Below are positions 37,395 through 46,678 of a stretch of DNA of 64,000 nt, one piece after another. Position 1 is the stretch's first letter; each line of letters begins with the position of its first letter. The notes beneath the pieces were generated by a model that was given only the letters and a program-made list of their open reading frames with translations, searched no databases and was not told the origin of the DNA. The position numbers were made by a program, and so were the translations under genes. Source of the stretch: Pseudanabaena sp. FACHB-1998 (lineage in GTDB: Bacteria; Cyanobacteriota; Cyanobacteriia; Pseudanabaenales; Pseudanabaenaceae); NCBI RefSeq assembly GCF_014696355.1, contig NZ_JACJQA010000026.1, positions 1-64,000 of the forward strand. The letters are read 5' to 3'.

Positions 37395-37461
37395 AAAACT
37401 CAATCTCTAACGTTGGCTTTGATCTTTTAATATAGCAGTTTTCATTTTGATGTATCCAAGC

Positions 37462-37518
37462 TGAAAATCCAGAAAAGGACAAAATGGCTATGCCATTTTG
37501 TCCTTTTCTGGATTTTCA
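37462..37518. repeat. Palindrome, 27-base perfect arms, loop TAT
   Basis: Arms 37462-37488 and 37492-37518, ATGGC core. It lies between the aminopeptidase start and the bciB stop. Confidence 0.95.
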
Positions 37519-37528
37519 TTTGCCCTAA

Positions 37529-37569
37529 AAACAAGAAGTTGCGGCACGAAATGCCGCAACTTCTTGTTT
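37529..37569. terminator. bciB terminator, 18-base arms
   Basis: Arms 37529-37546 and 37552-37569, loop CGAAA, next to the bciB stop at 37571. Confidence 0.85.
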
Positions 37570-37570
37570 A

Positions 37571-38767
37571 TTAAACTTTGGGTAACTGGTACTGAGCAAT
37601 GATTCGCTTCGCAAATTCAGGGACATGAGCTTCGAGCTTTTTGGGATAGTTGCGGCGCACGTATAGATAATTGCGGACAAAATGGGAATCTAGCGAAAAT
37701 CTGCCATATTCCAAGCCTTTGGGTCCAATCTTATTCACCACAAAGCTAATGATCCAAGCTAACCAAATTGGCAAAGTTACCGCTTGATCGTATGCCGAAA
37801 TACCCTGCTGGACTGCGGCGCGGCGATCGCCACTAGAGATCACAGGCTGAGTTTGTAACTGATCCTTGATTAGCTCCAGCATCTCTTTGCCCGTCTCATT
37901 TCGCACCACGATCCATTGCCAGCCAAAGGTTGCGCCCATATAGCCCACCACAATATCCGCGAGAGCATTAGTATAGTCAAAGCAGGTCATGCAGGATGGC
38001 GCAAACACATCCTTGAGTTCCTTGGTATTTAAGCCAAAAAATGGCACTAACTCAGTCGAGCCGTCGGAATGCTTGAAATGCACATTAAAATCCTGCATGA
38101 ATTCGTAATGTACGACCGTTTCAGGCGATCGGCTGGTGGTATCCAGAAATTTTTGCAAACCTTCTCGCGTTACGTTATCGGTGCAGGGTGTGCCTAATAC
38201 ATAGAGTTTTTCTAAGCCTAATTCTTTCTCCACAGTTCTCAGAGCCTGAATCTGACAACCAACACCGATCGCCAATAACCTTTTAATTCCCGACTGCTCG
38301 ATCTGCTCTAGCACCGAGAGATTTGGTGAAAGGGTGGGTTTATTCACCCGCGCGGCAAGAATTTCTTCACGATTTCGGGCAATGATTGGCTGAGGCTTAA
38401 AGCGATCGCTAGGGCTAGATTGCACACAAACCACACCATCGACTAGCCCTTTTTCGAGCATCTCGATCGCTAAAGTAGACACAATCCCTGTCCATTGCGC
38501 CCCCTCGATTGGCTCAGTTTTACGGGCGGCGATCATTTCTTGATGCACACCGAAATAAAGCTCTTTTTCATTATCAAGATCACGCGATCGCCCGTGGGAT
38601 TGCGTCTCTAGTTCATCAATATGCTGCGTGATAAACGCACAAGCCTCTTTGACATAATGAATGTAATAGGTATCACAAAGACCACATTCACTGCATAGTT
38701 CTTTAGCGGGGCGGCGCTGCGTATCTGGGAGAGCTTTTGCTTTGCGATGGGATGGAACAACCGACAT
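37571..38767 (-). CDS. bciB: Divinyl chlorophyllide 8-vinyl reductase, BciB type
   Basis: 398 residues of the F420-hydrogenase beta-subunit/BciB family, which reduces the 8-vinyl group of chlorophyll precursors with reduced ferredoxin. Cysteine motifs for the Fe-S clusters: CSECGLCDTYYIHYVKEAC (about 21-39) and CTDNVTREGL, plus PSCMTCFDYTN (about 255-265). FAD region inferred. This is the form found in Synechocystis (slr1923). ATG at 38767. Separated from the neighbours by palindromes, so monocistronic. Confidence 0.92.
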   Translation of the reverse strand: MSVVPSHRKAKALPDTQRRPAKELCSECGLCDTYYIHYVKEACAFITQHIDELETQSHGRSRDLDNEKELYFGVHQEMIAARKTEPIEGAQWTGIVSTLAIEMLEKGLVDGVVCVQSSPSDRFKPQPIIARNREEILAARVNKPTLSPNLSVLEQIEQSGIKRLLAIGVGCQIQALRTVEKELGLEKLYVLGTPCTDNVTREGLQKFLDTTSRSPETVVHYEFMQDFNVHFKHSDGSTELVPFFGLNTKELKDVFAPSCMTCFDYTNALADIVVGYMGATFGWQWIVVRNETGKEMLELIKDQLQTQPVISSGDRRAAVQQGISAYDQAVTLPIWLAWIISFVVNKIGPKGLEYGRFSLDSHFVRNYLYVRRNYPKKLEAHVPEFAKRIIAQYQLPKV

Positions 38768-38823
38768 TTTAATAATTTTTACTATAAAGATCTGTGTAGA
38801 TCATATAGCAATCCGAAAGGAGT

Positions 38824-38858
38824 TTTGGAAAGCACACCCGAAGGGCGCGTTTTCCAAA
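38824..38858. terminator. Imperfect hairpin after the receiver-kinase hybrid
   Basis: TTTGGAAAGCACACCC (38824-38839) pairs with 38843-38858 with three mismatches, loop GAA. It resembles the first hairpin of the two-hairpin element (GAAAGCACGCCC). Confidence 0.65.
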
Positions 38859-38860
38859 CC

Positions 38861-39943
38861 TTAAATGGGAATCACAATCGAAACAGTTGTACCAATATTT
38901 TCTTCACTCTGAACTTCGATGTCACCGCCATAAAACTCCACTAGAGTTTTAGCCAAAACCAAACCTAAACCCATCCCCTGTTGTTCGTAAAAACGTCGCT
39001 CAAATTGCATATAAGCACCAATATTGGCAACTTGTTCTTTATTCATCCCTCGACCATGATCGCGAATGCTAAATAACCACTTAGAGTCAACTACACTACT
39101 ACTCATAGAGATCTTAGAACCTCTAGATGAGTATTTAAAAGCATTATCCATTAGTTCTTCTATAATCTTGCTCAAATCGTCGGAAGAAATTGCCAAATCA
39201 AGATCGTTGATTTCTATCTCTAGATCTTTTGATCGCTCAAATTCCCTAGCCTTCTGCTCGCCTATACTACTAATCACGAGGAGAACATTGCAGGGATAAG
39301 GAGAAGTAAATCTAGCTTGACCTTGCGATCGCAACAGCAATAATTTGCTGTAGAGTAAATAGTTTTGGATTAAGCGATAGAGCCTTTCCGCAGAGCGATT
39401 AATGCCATTCGCGTATTCGTAAACTTCGCTCGACATTAACTCTTCGCTCTGCATCATCATTAACTCTGAAAGCCCCATAATTCCAGAGAGTGGAGTTTGC
39501 AGTTCATGGGGAAGTGAGAGAGTAATACTGCTCCGCAAAGCCTCCATTTTTTCTTGGATGAGTTGATTAATCGCTTGTTGGCGATTGATGCGGACAGTAA
39601 TTGCTTCAATTAATTCATCCTTAGTGCAAGGCTTCTCTAAGTAATCATCCGCTCCTAAAGCCATCCCCTTACGATTACTGCGGCGATCCATCATCGAAGT
39701 TAAAAACAAAAAAGGAACCGTACTAAGATCTTTATCTTGACGCACTTGTTCGAGAACTTCGTAACCGTTCATGATGGGCATCATCACATCACAGAGAATC
39801 AAATCAGGTTGTTTTTGACTAGCTAAATACACCCCTTTTTTGCCATTTTCCGCAGTTATAACCTCAAAACCTTCTACCAATAAAATATCTTCCAGAGAAT
39901 CTCTTATGAGGTCTTCGTCTTCAATGACTAAAATTTTTGTCAT
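38861..39943 (-). CDS. Receiver-histidine kinase hybrid, 360 aa
   Basis: Residues 1-125: receiver domain (ILVIEDEDLIRD, Asp in LILCDVMMP near 52, Lys in YLEKPCTKDEL). Residues about 140-210: HisKA with LPHELQTPLSGIMGLSELMM. Residues about 245-360: HATPase with ELMDNAFKYSS, IRDHGRGMN and GMGLGLVLAKTL. There is no membrane span, so it is soluble. The receiver and kinase in one protein suggest a phosphorelay branch. The same plan occurs in the next gene on this strand, about 190 bases away. Confidence 0.9.
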   Translation of the reverse strand: MTKILVIEDEDLIRDSLEDILLVEGFEVITAENGKKGVYLASQKQPDLILCDVMMPIMNGYEVLEQVRQDKDLSTVPFLFLTSMMDRRSNRKGMALGADDYLEKPCTKDELIEAITVRINRQQAINQLIQEKMEALRSSITLSLPHELQTPLSGIMGLSELMMMQSEELMSSEVYEYANGINRSAERLYRLIQNYLLYSKLLLLRSQGQARFTSPYPCNVLLVISSIGEQKAREFERSKDLEIEINDLDLAISSDDLSKIIEELMDNAFKYSSRGSKISMSSSVVDSKWLFSIRDHGRGMNKEQVANIGAYMQFERRFYEQQGMGLGLVLAKTLVEFYGGDIEVQSEENIGTTVSIVIPI

Positions 39944-40065
39944 AACTTTAAATATTTGCTTTAGATTTTATGTTACCCATATTTCAACAAGCAATCACTG
40001 TTGATTATAGTTTTTTTTCGCAATAACTCAAGATAAACTTCCCAGTCTAAAAATAGATATTAAAA

Positions 40066-40116
40066 ACCCAAGAATTAGCTGTGCCGCCCGAAGCGCTGCA
40101 CAGCTAATTCTTGGGT
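40066..40116. terminator. Palindrome after the second hybrid kinase, 19-base arms
   Basis: ACCCAAGAATTAGCTGTGC (40066-40084) pairs with 40098-40116 around CGCCCGAAGCGCT; right edge GGGAAGAGAGTAGG resembles the outer repeats near 10203 and 14413. Confidence 0.75.
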
Positions 40117-40134
40117 GGGAAGAGAGTAGGTGTT

Positions 40135-41259
40135 TTATACATACTTACGGTCAAGCATAATTGTAAAAATGGCTCCCTTAGGCTGGTTATTCGCTACAGT
40201 AATTGAGCCATTGTGCGCTTCAATTGTCATTTTACAAAATGAAAGTCCTAAGCCAATTTGTGATAGTCCCAGCACGATATTGCCTACTTCATACTTTTCA
40301 AAAATTACCTGTTTCTGCTCTGGACTAATGCCCATACCTTCATCAATGACTTGAATTTTCACAAGATCTGGGCGATCGGGATGAGCAGGCAAAGTTTCGA
40401 CACTTAAAATAACAGAGCTATCCTGTGGGGAAAACTTAATAGCATTATCAACTAAATTGTCTAAGACACGTCTGATTAGATGCTTATCTCCCGAAATATA
40501 GACACTTTTCTCTGGCAGTTCGCCGATGAGTTGAATTTGTTTACTAGTTGCTAAGGGTTCAAATCCATCTAAGACAGATTTAACCATTTTCGTCATATCA
40601 ACCTCAGAGAGATTAAGCACCAATTTCTTAGCTTCAATTCGACCGATGGTCAGAATATCGTCAATGAGTAGCCGCAATTGGGCAATGGTTTGGCTGATCT
40701 GTTCGATGCGCTTTTTGGAGCGATCGGGGACATCTAGGGTTTTGAGTGAGTCACAGCCTAGCATGATGCCGATGAGAGGGTTGCGGAGATCGTGGACGAT
40801 GGTTTGCATCATTTCTTCGCGCAAACGCATGGTGTCTTGAATGCGATCGTATTGAGTTTTGATGCGTAACATCGATCGCACGCGGGCGCGTAACTCTGTA
40901 CTATTTATAGGCTTACTCACAAAGTCGTCTGCCCCAGCATCAAGACAACGTGCCAAATCCTCTTTATCCGATAGGGCAGTCACTATAATGATCGGTATGT
41001 GACAGTAAAGAGGATCGGTTTTGATGTTTTGGCAGACTTCGATGCCATCCATCTCAGGCATCATGACATCCAGTAAAATTAGGTCAGGTTTAACTTCGGG
41101 TAAAGACGCGATCGCTTCTGCCCCATTATCTTTGTAGTGCAGCTCATAGCCCTCTTTAAATAATAAAATTTCAACTACGTCAAAATTAGCGGGTTCGTCA
41201 TCGACGACTAAAACTATAGGTTGATTTCCCATGCTGATAGATTTCGGGGCAGCGTGCAT
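40135..41259 (-). CDS. Receiver-histidine kinase hybrid, 374 aa
   Basis: Receiver domain (about 14-130; VLVVDDEPANFDV, LILLDVMMPEM, FVSKPINS), then HisKA (IVHDLRNPLIGIMLGCDSL) and HATPase (NLVDNAIKFSPQD, IDEGMGISPEQ, GLGLSFCKMTI). Soluble. The start is either ATG 41259 or ATG 41232 (nine codons later). Its similarity to the neighbouring hybrid suggests duplication or a joint signalling cascade. A palindrome separates it from the divergent Ppx gene. Confidence 0.9.
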   Translation of the reverse strand: MHAAPKSISMGNQPIVLVVDDEPANFDVVEILLFKEGYELHYKDNGAEAIASLPEVKPDLILLDVMMPEMDGIEVCQNIKTDPLYCHIPIIIVTALSDKEDLARCLDAGADDFVSKPINSTELRARVRSMLRIKTQYDRIQDTMRLREEMMQTIVHDLRNPLIGIMLGCDSLKTLDVPDRSKKRIEQISQTIAQLRLLIDDILTIGRIEAKKLVLNLSEVDMTKMVKSVLDGFEPLATSKQIQLIGELPEKSVYISGDKHLIRRVLDNLVDNAIKFSPQDSSVILSVETLPAHPDRPDLVKIQVIDEGMGISPEQKQVIFEKYEVGNIVLGLSQIGLGLSFCKMTIEAHNGSITVANNQPKGAIFTIMLDRKYV

Positions 41260-41303
41260 TGCTACTTAAACGACTATAGGGGACTGCATTACAATCAAAA
41301 GTC

Positions 41304-41342
41304 GATTTTTTGAGGAGTGGCGAAGCCACTCCTCAAAAAATC
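41304..41342. repeat. Palindrome, 18-base perfect arms, loop GAA, in a divergent gap
   Basis: Arms 41304-41321 and 41325-41342; GAGGAGTGGC stem. Confidence 0.9.
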
Positions 41343-41429
41343 GGGTTCTTGATTAAATAGCAGAATCCATAGCTTTTATTCTGACAGATTTTCCTTTACG
41401 ATAGCTTGAGATATTTCTCGGAAAAAGTC

Positions 41430-43016
41430 ATGGCCTCGGATGTCAAAACTTTAGCGGCGATCGATGTTGGGACAAACTCCATCCACATGGTAATTGTCCA
41501 AATTAAGACCTCGATTCCTAGTTTCAGCGTCATTGAATCAGAAAAAGCAACGGTGAGATTAGGTGAGCGCTGCCCTCAGACAGGGAATCTGACAGAAGAT
41601 GCCATTCATCGTGCTATAGAAGCTCTAAGGCGATGTCAAGAAATCTGCCGCACCCAAAGAGTTGAGGAAATTGTTGCCGTCGCCACTAGTGCTACTCGCG
41701 AGTCTCCTAATGGGACTGATTTTATTCGGCGTATTTACGAAGAATTAGGATTGCATGTGGAAGTGATCTCAGGGCAGGAGGAAGCTCGCAGGATCTATCT
41801 GGGGGTAATTTCGGCGATGGAACTCAAGGATGAGCCACATATTTTGATTGATATTGGTGGTGGCTCGACGGAGATGATCTTGGGGGATGGGCGCGATCCG
41901 CTATATCTCAGTAGTACGAAGATTGGGGCGGTGAGATTAACGGATTTATTTATTACCTCCGATCCCATATCACCAATGGAGTACGATCGCCTATTAGGTT
42001 ACATTCATGGTTCGATTGAGCGTCCTACCGATGATTTGAGAATACTTCTCAAAGATAATTCTGAAGGAAAGCTCTTAAAAGCGATCGGCACATCAGGAAC
42101 CATCGAAACTCTTGCCTTACTCCACGCAAAGGAAAAACTGGGAACGATTCCTACCTCCATGCATGGCTACGAAGTCCCCTTTGCAGACTTAGAAAATATT
42201 GTCTGGCGATTGCGGCGAGCTAATTTAGAGGAACGCACGGCTTTAGTACGACAAAAACGCGCAGAAATTATTTTAGCGGGAGCTTTAGTTCTTTTAGAAA
42301 CGATGCGCTTGTTGGGAGTTCCTAAAATCATTCTCTGTCAAAGGGCTTTGCGCGAAGGCTTAGTGGTGGATTGGATGATTCGTCACGGCTATATTGAGGA
42401 TGGATGGCGCTATCAAAGTACGATTCGCGATCGCAGTATTCTCAAATTGGCGGATAAGTATGGCATTGATGTGAAGTATGCCAAGCAGGTTGCCGAACAT
42501 GCCTTGAGTTTATTCGATCAAACGAGAGGGATTTTCCATGAGTGGGAAGACGATGAACGCCATTTGCTGTGGGCGGCTGCCATGCTGCACAATTCAGGAC
42601 ATCATATTAGCCATGATGCTCACCACAAGCATTCCTATTATTTAATTCGCAATGGCGAATTGTTGGGGTATACAGAGTCAGAAATTGAAGCGATCGCCAA
42701 TCTTGCTCGTTACCATCGTAAGAGTGAGCCGAAGAAAAAACATGATAATTTCCAAAGACTAGGCAATGAGCGTCTCAAGCTATTTGTGCGCCAAGCCAGT
42801 ACTTTTTTGCGCTTAGCGACGGCTTTGGATCGGCGGCAAATTGGGGCGATCGCTTCTATTCGCGTAGTTTGCAATCCCCGCACGCGCACCTGTGGTCTAA
42901 GTCTTTTACCCCGTCAGCATCATGATCCTTGCACCTTAGAGCTTTGGAGTCTTGATTATAAAAAACAACCTTTTGAATCGCAGTTTAACGTTACGCTGTC
43001 AGTATCATTAGAGTAG
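41430..43016 (+). CDS. ppx: Ppx/GppA phosphatase family protein, 528 aa
   Basis: N-terminal ASKHA fold (AAIDVGTNSIHMVIV; DIGGGSTEMILGDG; GTSGTIETLA) with Glu in SGQEEARRIYLG; the C-terminal part resembles an HD domain (LHNSGHHISHDAHHKHSYYLI). The family hydrolyses polyphosphate or pppGpp; the length and HD part suggest exopolyphosphatase. The likely start is ATG 41430; a TTG lies 8 codons upstream. Monocistronic, with the stop inside a palindrome. Confidence 0.92.
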   Translation: MASDVKTLAAIDVGTNSIHMVIVQIKTSIPSFSVIESEKATVRLGERCPQTGNLTEDAIHRAIEALRRCQEICRTQRVEEIVAVATSATRESPNGTDFIRRIYEELGLHVEVISGQEEARRIYLGVISAMELKDEPHILIDIGGGSTEMILGDGRDPLYLSSTKIGAVRLTDLFITSDPISPMEYDRLLGYIHGSIERPTDDLRILLKDNSEGKLLKAIGTSGTIETLALLHAKEKLGTIPTSMHGYEVPFADLENIVWRLRRANLEERTALVRQKRAEIILAGALVLLETMRLLGVPKIILCQRALREGLVVDWMIRHGYIEDGWRYQSTIRDRSILKLADKYGIDVKYAKQVAEHALSLFDQTRGIFHEWEDDERHLLWAAAMLHNSGHHISHDAHHKHSYYLIRNGELLGYTESEIEAIANLARYHRKSEPKKKHDNFQRLGNERLKLFVRQASTFLRLATALDRRQIGAIASIRVVCNPRTRTCGLSLLPRQHHDPCTLELWSLDYKKQPFESQFNVTLSVSLE

Positions 43017-43049
43017 ATAGGTTTGGCGCTTTGCGCCAAACCTATCTAC
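43013..43049. terminator. Palindrome at the ppx stop, 17-base arms, loop TTT
   Basis: Arms 43013-43029 and 43033-43049; the TAG stop (43014-43016) lies in the left arm. Confidence 0.85.
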
Positions 43050-43050
43050 G

Positions 43051-43160
43051 GAGATTTTGTTCTTAGATCTGCTTGGTGAAAATCACTAAACAGATCGGTT
43101 GAGGTTTTGTTCTTAGATCTGCTTGGTAAAAAGCACCAAACAGATTTGCTTAGATTTTGT
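43051..43160. repeat. 50-bp tandem repeat, about 2.2 units
   Basis: Units 43051-43100 and 43101-43150 share GTTCTTAGATCTGCTTGGT and AAACAGAT; a third, partial unit starts near 43151. Each unit can form a stem (ATCTGCTTGGT with ACCAAACAGAT in unit 2; a weaker match in unit 1). It ends just upstream of the antiporter start. Confidence 0.85.
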
Positions 43161-43163
43161 TTT

Positions 43164-45152
43164 ATGGAAGGGTCTCTCTCTTTAATCATCATTATTGCGA
43201 TCGTGGCGGGGATATCTGCTCGTGTCATTGCGAATTTTTTTCGCGTACCGAGTATTGTCTTTCTGCTGATTTTTGGCGTAGCTTTAGGGGGGAATGGGCT
43301 TAATTTAGTGCAGCCTCGTCTGTTAGGGGATGGCTTAGAAGCGATCGTTTCTATTTCTGTGGCTTTGATTTTATTTGATGGTGGCTTAAATCTTCGATTA
43401 CAGGATCTCGGCAAAGTATCCGCCAGCCTACGCAATTTGATTACGATTGGAACGTTGATTACTCTGATCGGTGGCGGTATTGCCGCCTACTGGCTCAGTG
43501 AATTTCCTTGGACGATCGCCTTTTTATATGCAGCGCTAGTGGTCGTAACTGGACCCACGGTAATTAATCCGATTGTCGAAGAAGTAGGACTCGATCGCCG
43601 CCTTGCGACTATTCTCGAAGGAGAAGGGGTGCTAATTGATGCGATCGGCTCTGTCCTTGCCGTAGTTGTGCTGGATGTGGCGCTAAATCCCACAGAGAGA
43701 GCCTTTGCCGTCGTCCAAGATTTAGGAATACGCCTTAGCGTGGGCGGTACTATTGGCGCGATCGCGGGCTGGCTCTTAGGCAAATTTTTACAAAAGGCAG
43801 CCTTTCTTGCGGAAGACACCAAAAGTGCGGTCGTCGTGGCCGCCGTATTAGGACTTTTCGGCATCGCCCAACAAATCCAAAGTGAATCGGGACTGACCGC
43901 CGTAGTGATGATGGGAATTGTCTTACGCGCTTCCGAAATCCCCAATAGCCGAGATTTACTCAAGTTTAAAAGTCAGTTAGTGGCTCTTATTGTTTCCATT
44001 CTATTCATTTTACTATCCGCCAATCTATCTATTCCCAGTATCTTTGCTCTTGGTTGGGGAGGTGTGCAGACAGTTCTATTTATGATGTTTATTGTGCGCC
44101 CGATCAATGTAATTGTCAGTACATGGAATAGCAGCTTCTCTTGGCGACAAAAAGCTTTCCTATCATGGTGTGCGCCGAGGGGAATTGTTGCGGCTTCCGT
44201 TGCTTCGCTTTTTTCTATTCTCCTCACCGAAAGAGGTGTTAATGGCGGCGAGTCCATTAAGGCGCTAGTATTCCTGACGATCGCCATGACTGTATTTTTG
44301 CAAGGGCTATCTGCCAAATTAGTCGCGAAACTTCTCGGACTCAATCAAGGCGATATTTCAGGAATAGTCATTGTCGGCAGTAACCCTATCGGAATTTTAG
44401 TCGCGAGGCTATTTCAGGCTAATGGACAAAGGGTAGCGCTTGTCGATACCAATGCCGAACTTTGCAAACAAGCTGCGGAATACGATATTCCTGCCTTTGT
44501 GAGTAATGGACTCGATGCGCGATCGCTTGCCGAAGCTGGGCTGGACTCGGTGGGAACCTTTGTAGCGCTGACCATTAATACCGATGTGAATATTGTCATC
44601 GCTCAACTGGTTGTTAAGGAATTTAAGCCTCCAAAGGTATTTGCAGTTTATATCAAGGAAGCATCTAATATTTCTAATACTAATAGTGAGACGGAAGTGC
44701 AGCAAGCCTTTAGCTCTCGTGTTCCTATTAAAACTTGGAATCAATATATTCTTCAAAGAGAAGTGCGTGTAGGCGAAGTATTACTGACAGCCGAGGATCT
44801 GCCCGATCAATTAGCGAGTTTTAATACGATGTTCAACACAGGCATACTGTTGCCATTACTGTTTGAGCGTAAAGATAAATTACAAATCGTCTCGGCGGAC
44901 ATGATTTGGGAAAAAGGCGATCGCATTGTTTATCTGCTCTATACACCGAAAGCACTACCTCCAGTTCAACAGGAAGCTTTGCCACCGAATACTCTCGATA
45001 TTACGCCTATAGTTCTTTCGGATCTTGATATTGCTCAAAAAACCAGTGATTCTAGCAATTCTAAAGTGTCTAAATACAAAAATAGTGATATCTCCTCTAA
45101 TCCCGACTACTTCTTGCAAATGGCAAAGGATATTCTCAACAAACGTGTTTAG
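43164..45152 (+). CDS. Na+/H+ antiporter (CPA1) with TrkA-N domain, 662 aa
   Basis: About 12 membrane segments from residue 5 to about 390 with the transport-core motifs LILFDGGLN and TGPTVINPIVEEV (Asp/Asn region), then a TrkA-N NAD-binding domain (VIVGSNPIGILVARLF, about 405-420) and a TrkA-C-like tail. Exchanges Na+ or K+ for H+ at the inner membrane. ATG 43164 is preferred: a TTG 19 codons upstream would extend the protein into the tandem repeat. The 3' tail is Ser-rich. Confidence 0.9.
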   Translation: MEGSLSLIIIIAIVAGISARVIANFFRVPSIVFLLIFGVALGGNGLNLVQPRLLGDGLEAIVSISVALILFDGGLNLRLQDLGKVSASLRNLITIGTLITLIGGGIAAYWLSEFPWTIAFLYAALVVVTGPTVINPIVEEVGLDRRLATILEGEGVLIDAIGSVLAVVVLDVALNPTERAFAVVQDLGIRLSVGGTIGAIAGWLLGKFLQKAAFLAEDTKSAVVVAAVLGLFGIAQQIQSESGLTAVVMMGIVLRASEIPNSRDLLKFKSQLVALIVSILFILLSANLSIPSIFALGWGGVQTVLFMMFIVRPINVIVSTWNSSFSWRQKAFLSWCAPRGIVAASVASLFSILLTERGVNGGESIKALVFLTIAMTVFLQGLSAKLVAKLLGLNQGDISGIVIVGSNPIGILVARLFQANGQRVALVDTNAELCKQAAEYDIPAFVSNGLDARSLAEAGLDSVGTFVALTINTDVNIVIAQLVVKEFKPPKVFAVYIKEASNISNTNSETEVQQAFSSRVPIKTWNQYILQREVRVGEVLLTAEDLPDQLASFNTMFNTGILLPLLFERKDKLQIVSADMIWEKGDRIVYLLYTPKALPPVQQEALPPNTLDITPIVLSDLDIAQKTSDSSNSKVSKYKNSDISSNPDYFLQMAKDILNKRV

Positions 45153-45162
45153 AATATCCTTT
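45125..45162. terminator. Hairpin spanning the antiporter 3' end
   Basis: AAAGGATATTCT (45125-45136) pairs with AGAATATCCTTT (45151-45162); its loop and right arm include the stop region. Confidence 0.7.
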
Positions 45163-45167
45163 GCGCT

Positions 45168-45232
45168 CAAACCCAAATTATACAAATGAAGAAATGGCTA
45201 TGCCATTTCTTCATTTGTATAATTTGGGTTTG
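45168..45232. repeat. Palindrome, 31-base perfect arms, loop TAT
   Basis: Arms 45168-45198 and 45202-45232; CAAACCCAAA edge and ATGGC core, so it combines two families. Confidence 0.95.
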
Positions 45233-45271
45233 GTTTTTAAATCGCGTGCAACGCTTACGCGATTTGGTATT

Positions 45272-45321
45272 AAGAGATTTATTAAAAGTGTTGCTTTTGC
45301 AACACTTTTAATAAATCTCTT
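45272..45321. repeat. Palindrome, 23-base arms, loop TTTT
   Basis: Arms 45272-45294 and 45299-45321; AAGAGATTTATTAAAAG edge and TTGC core. Between antiporter and oxidoreductase genes. Confidence 0.9.
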
Positions 45322-45403
45322 GTGGTTCATTTGTTCGGCAATTGCGGTAACGATGTAGAATCTAAAAGAATTTCTTGTACTTTCACTAAAAACAATATTT
45401 CCT

Positions 45404-46531
45404 ATGTACGACTGCATTGTTGTGGGAGCAGGTCCATCTGGCGGTTCAGCATCCTATCATTTGGCAAAACGAGGACGTTCGGTTTTGTTATTAGAAAAAG
45501 AGAGCCTGCCTCGATACAAGCCATGTGGTGGTGGGGTTTCGCCAATGGTGCAGGAATGGTTTGATTTTGATTTTTCGCCAGCAGTTTCCCTGAAGGTCAA
45601 TAAAATTCGCTATACATGGCAAATGGGCGATCCCGAACTGGTAGAACTAACTTCTAAGGAGCCAGTCTGGATGGTGCGCCGTGATGTTTTTGATCATTAT
45701 TTGGTGCAGCAAGCGCAAAAATTGGGGGTAGAACTTCGTGACAATACAGGCGTAACTGGACTTGAGTGGAAAAGCGATCGCTGGTTAGTAAAAACTGAAA
45801 ATGATGTCTTTGAAGCTAAATATGTGATTGCGGCGGATGGCGCAAAAGGCTCCATGGCTAAATGGCTAGGCTTTAAAGAACGCAAACGCCGCATGGGAGC
45901 CGCCCTAGAAGTAGAAGCGCCCCATCCTGCTCCTGATGTTAGCGCCGCTCATTTTGATTTTGGCTCTGTACAGAATGGTTATATTTGGAACTTCCCCAAA
46001 GCGGATGGCTATTCCATTGGTGCTGGAACTTTTATCGGCGGCGAAAAGCAAAATCTCAAAGAGATTGGTGCAGCCTATGCCAAGCAATTTGGAATTGATA
46101 TTACTTCTATTAAGCAATTTGGACATCCAATCTGTTTATGGGATGGCAATCAGGCTCTCCATACCCAAAATGCTTTGCTAACAGGAGAATCAGCATGTAT
46201 TGTCGATCCCTTTACGGCTGAAGGAATCCGTCCTTCGCTCTTGACGGGAATGTATGCAGGTCAGGCGATTGACCAAGCGATCGGTGGCAATACTGATGCG
46301 CTCAAGCAATATACTCTCAAAGTTCAAGAAGAGTGGGGCGAAGATATGGTGTGGGCGCAACGCATTGCGAATATCTTCTATCGTATTCCTAGTTTTGGTT
46401 ACAAAATGGGAGTTAAGCGTCCTAGCGCCAGTCAACGTATGGGCAAGATCCTGTGCGGTGAAATGCGCTATCGCGATGTAGCGGGTGCTGCCATCAAGCG
46501 GCTCACCAAAGGGTTAATGGGTATTAGCTAA
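45404..46531 (+). CDS. Geranylgeranyl-reductase-family FAD oxidoreductase, 375 aa
   Basis: FAD-binding Rossmann motif GAGPSGGSASYHLAKRG (about 7-23), KPCGGGVSP, VIAADGAKG, and the C-terminal FAD contact GESACIVDPFTAEGIRPSL. Related to ChlP, which reduces the geranylgeranyl chain of chlorophyll and tocopherol; this copy differs from the ChlP type in its N-terminus (MYDCIVVGAG), so it may serve another isoprenoid. ATG at 45404. Monocistronic. Confidence 0.9.
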   Translation: MYDCIVVGAGPSGGSASYHLAKRGRSVLLLEKESLPRYKPCGGGVSPMVQEWFDFDFSPAVSLKVNKIRYTWQMGDPELVELTSKEPVWMVRRDVFDHYLVQQAQKLGVELRDNTGVTGLEWKSDRWLVKTENDVFEAKYVIAADGAKGSMAKWLGFKERKRRMGAALEVEAPHPAPDVSAAHFDFGSVQNGYIWNFPKADGYSIGAGTFIGGEKQNLKEIGAAYAKQFGIDITSIKQFGHPICLWDGNQALHTQNALLTGESACIVDPFTAEGIRPSLLTGMYAGQAIDQAIGGNTDALKQYTLKVQEEWGEDMVWAQRIANIFYRIPSFGYKMGVKRPSASQRMGKILCGEMRYRDVAGAAIKRLTKGLMGIS

Positions 46532-46589
46532 CTTAGAAATTCGCACTTTAGCTCACTCAAAGTGTGAACTAAAGTGCGAATTTCTAAGT
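46531..46589. terminator. Palindrome after the oxidoreductase, 21-base arms
   Basis: Left arm 46531-46551 and right arm 46569-46589 (ACTTAGAAATTCGCACTTTA and one more base); the inner loop can pair weakly. Confidence 0.8.
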
Positions 46590-46596
46590 GAGAGTG

Positions 46597-46655
46597 AAGC
46601 CAAGAAATATTTAAAGAAGCTTGCTTTGCAAGCTTCTTTAAATATTTCTTGGCTT
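46597..46655. repeat. Palindrome, 28-base perfect arms, loop TTT
   Basis: Arms 46597-46624 and 46628-46655; AAGCCAAGAAAT edge and TTGC core. Confidence 0.95.
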
Positions 46656-46678
46656 TTAAGAATTCATAGGATGGATAA

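Noticed and set aside
43051-43160. CRISPR array
   Set aside because: The 50-bp units are directly adjacent with no distinct spacers, and only two units are complete.
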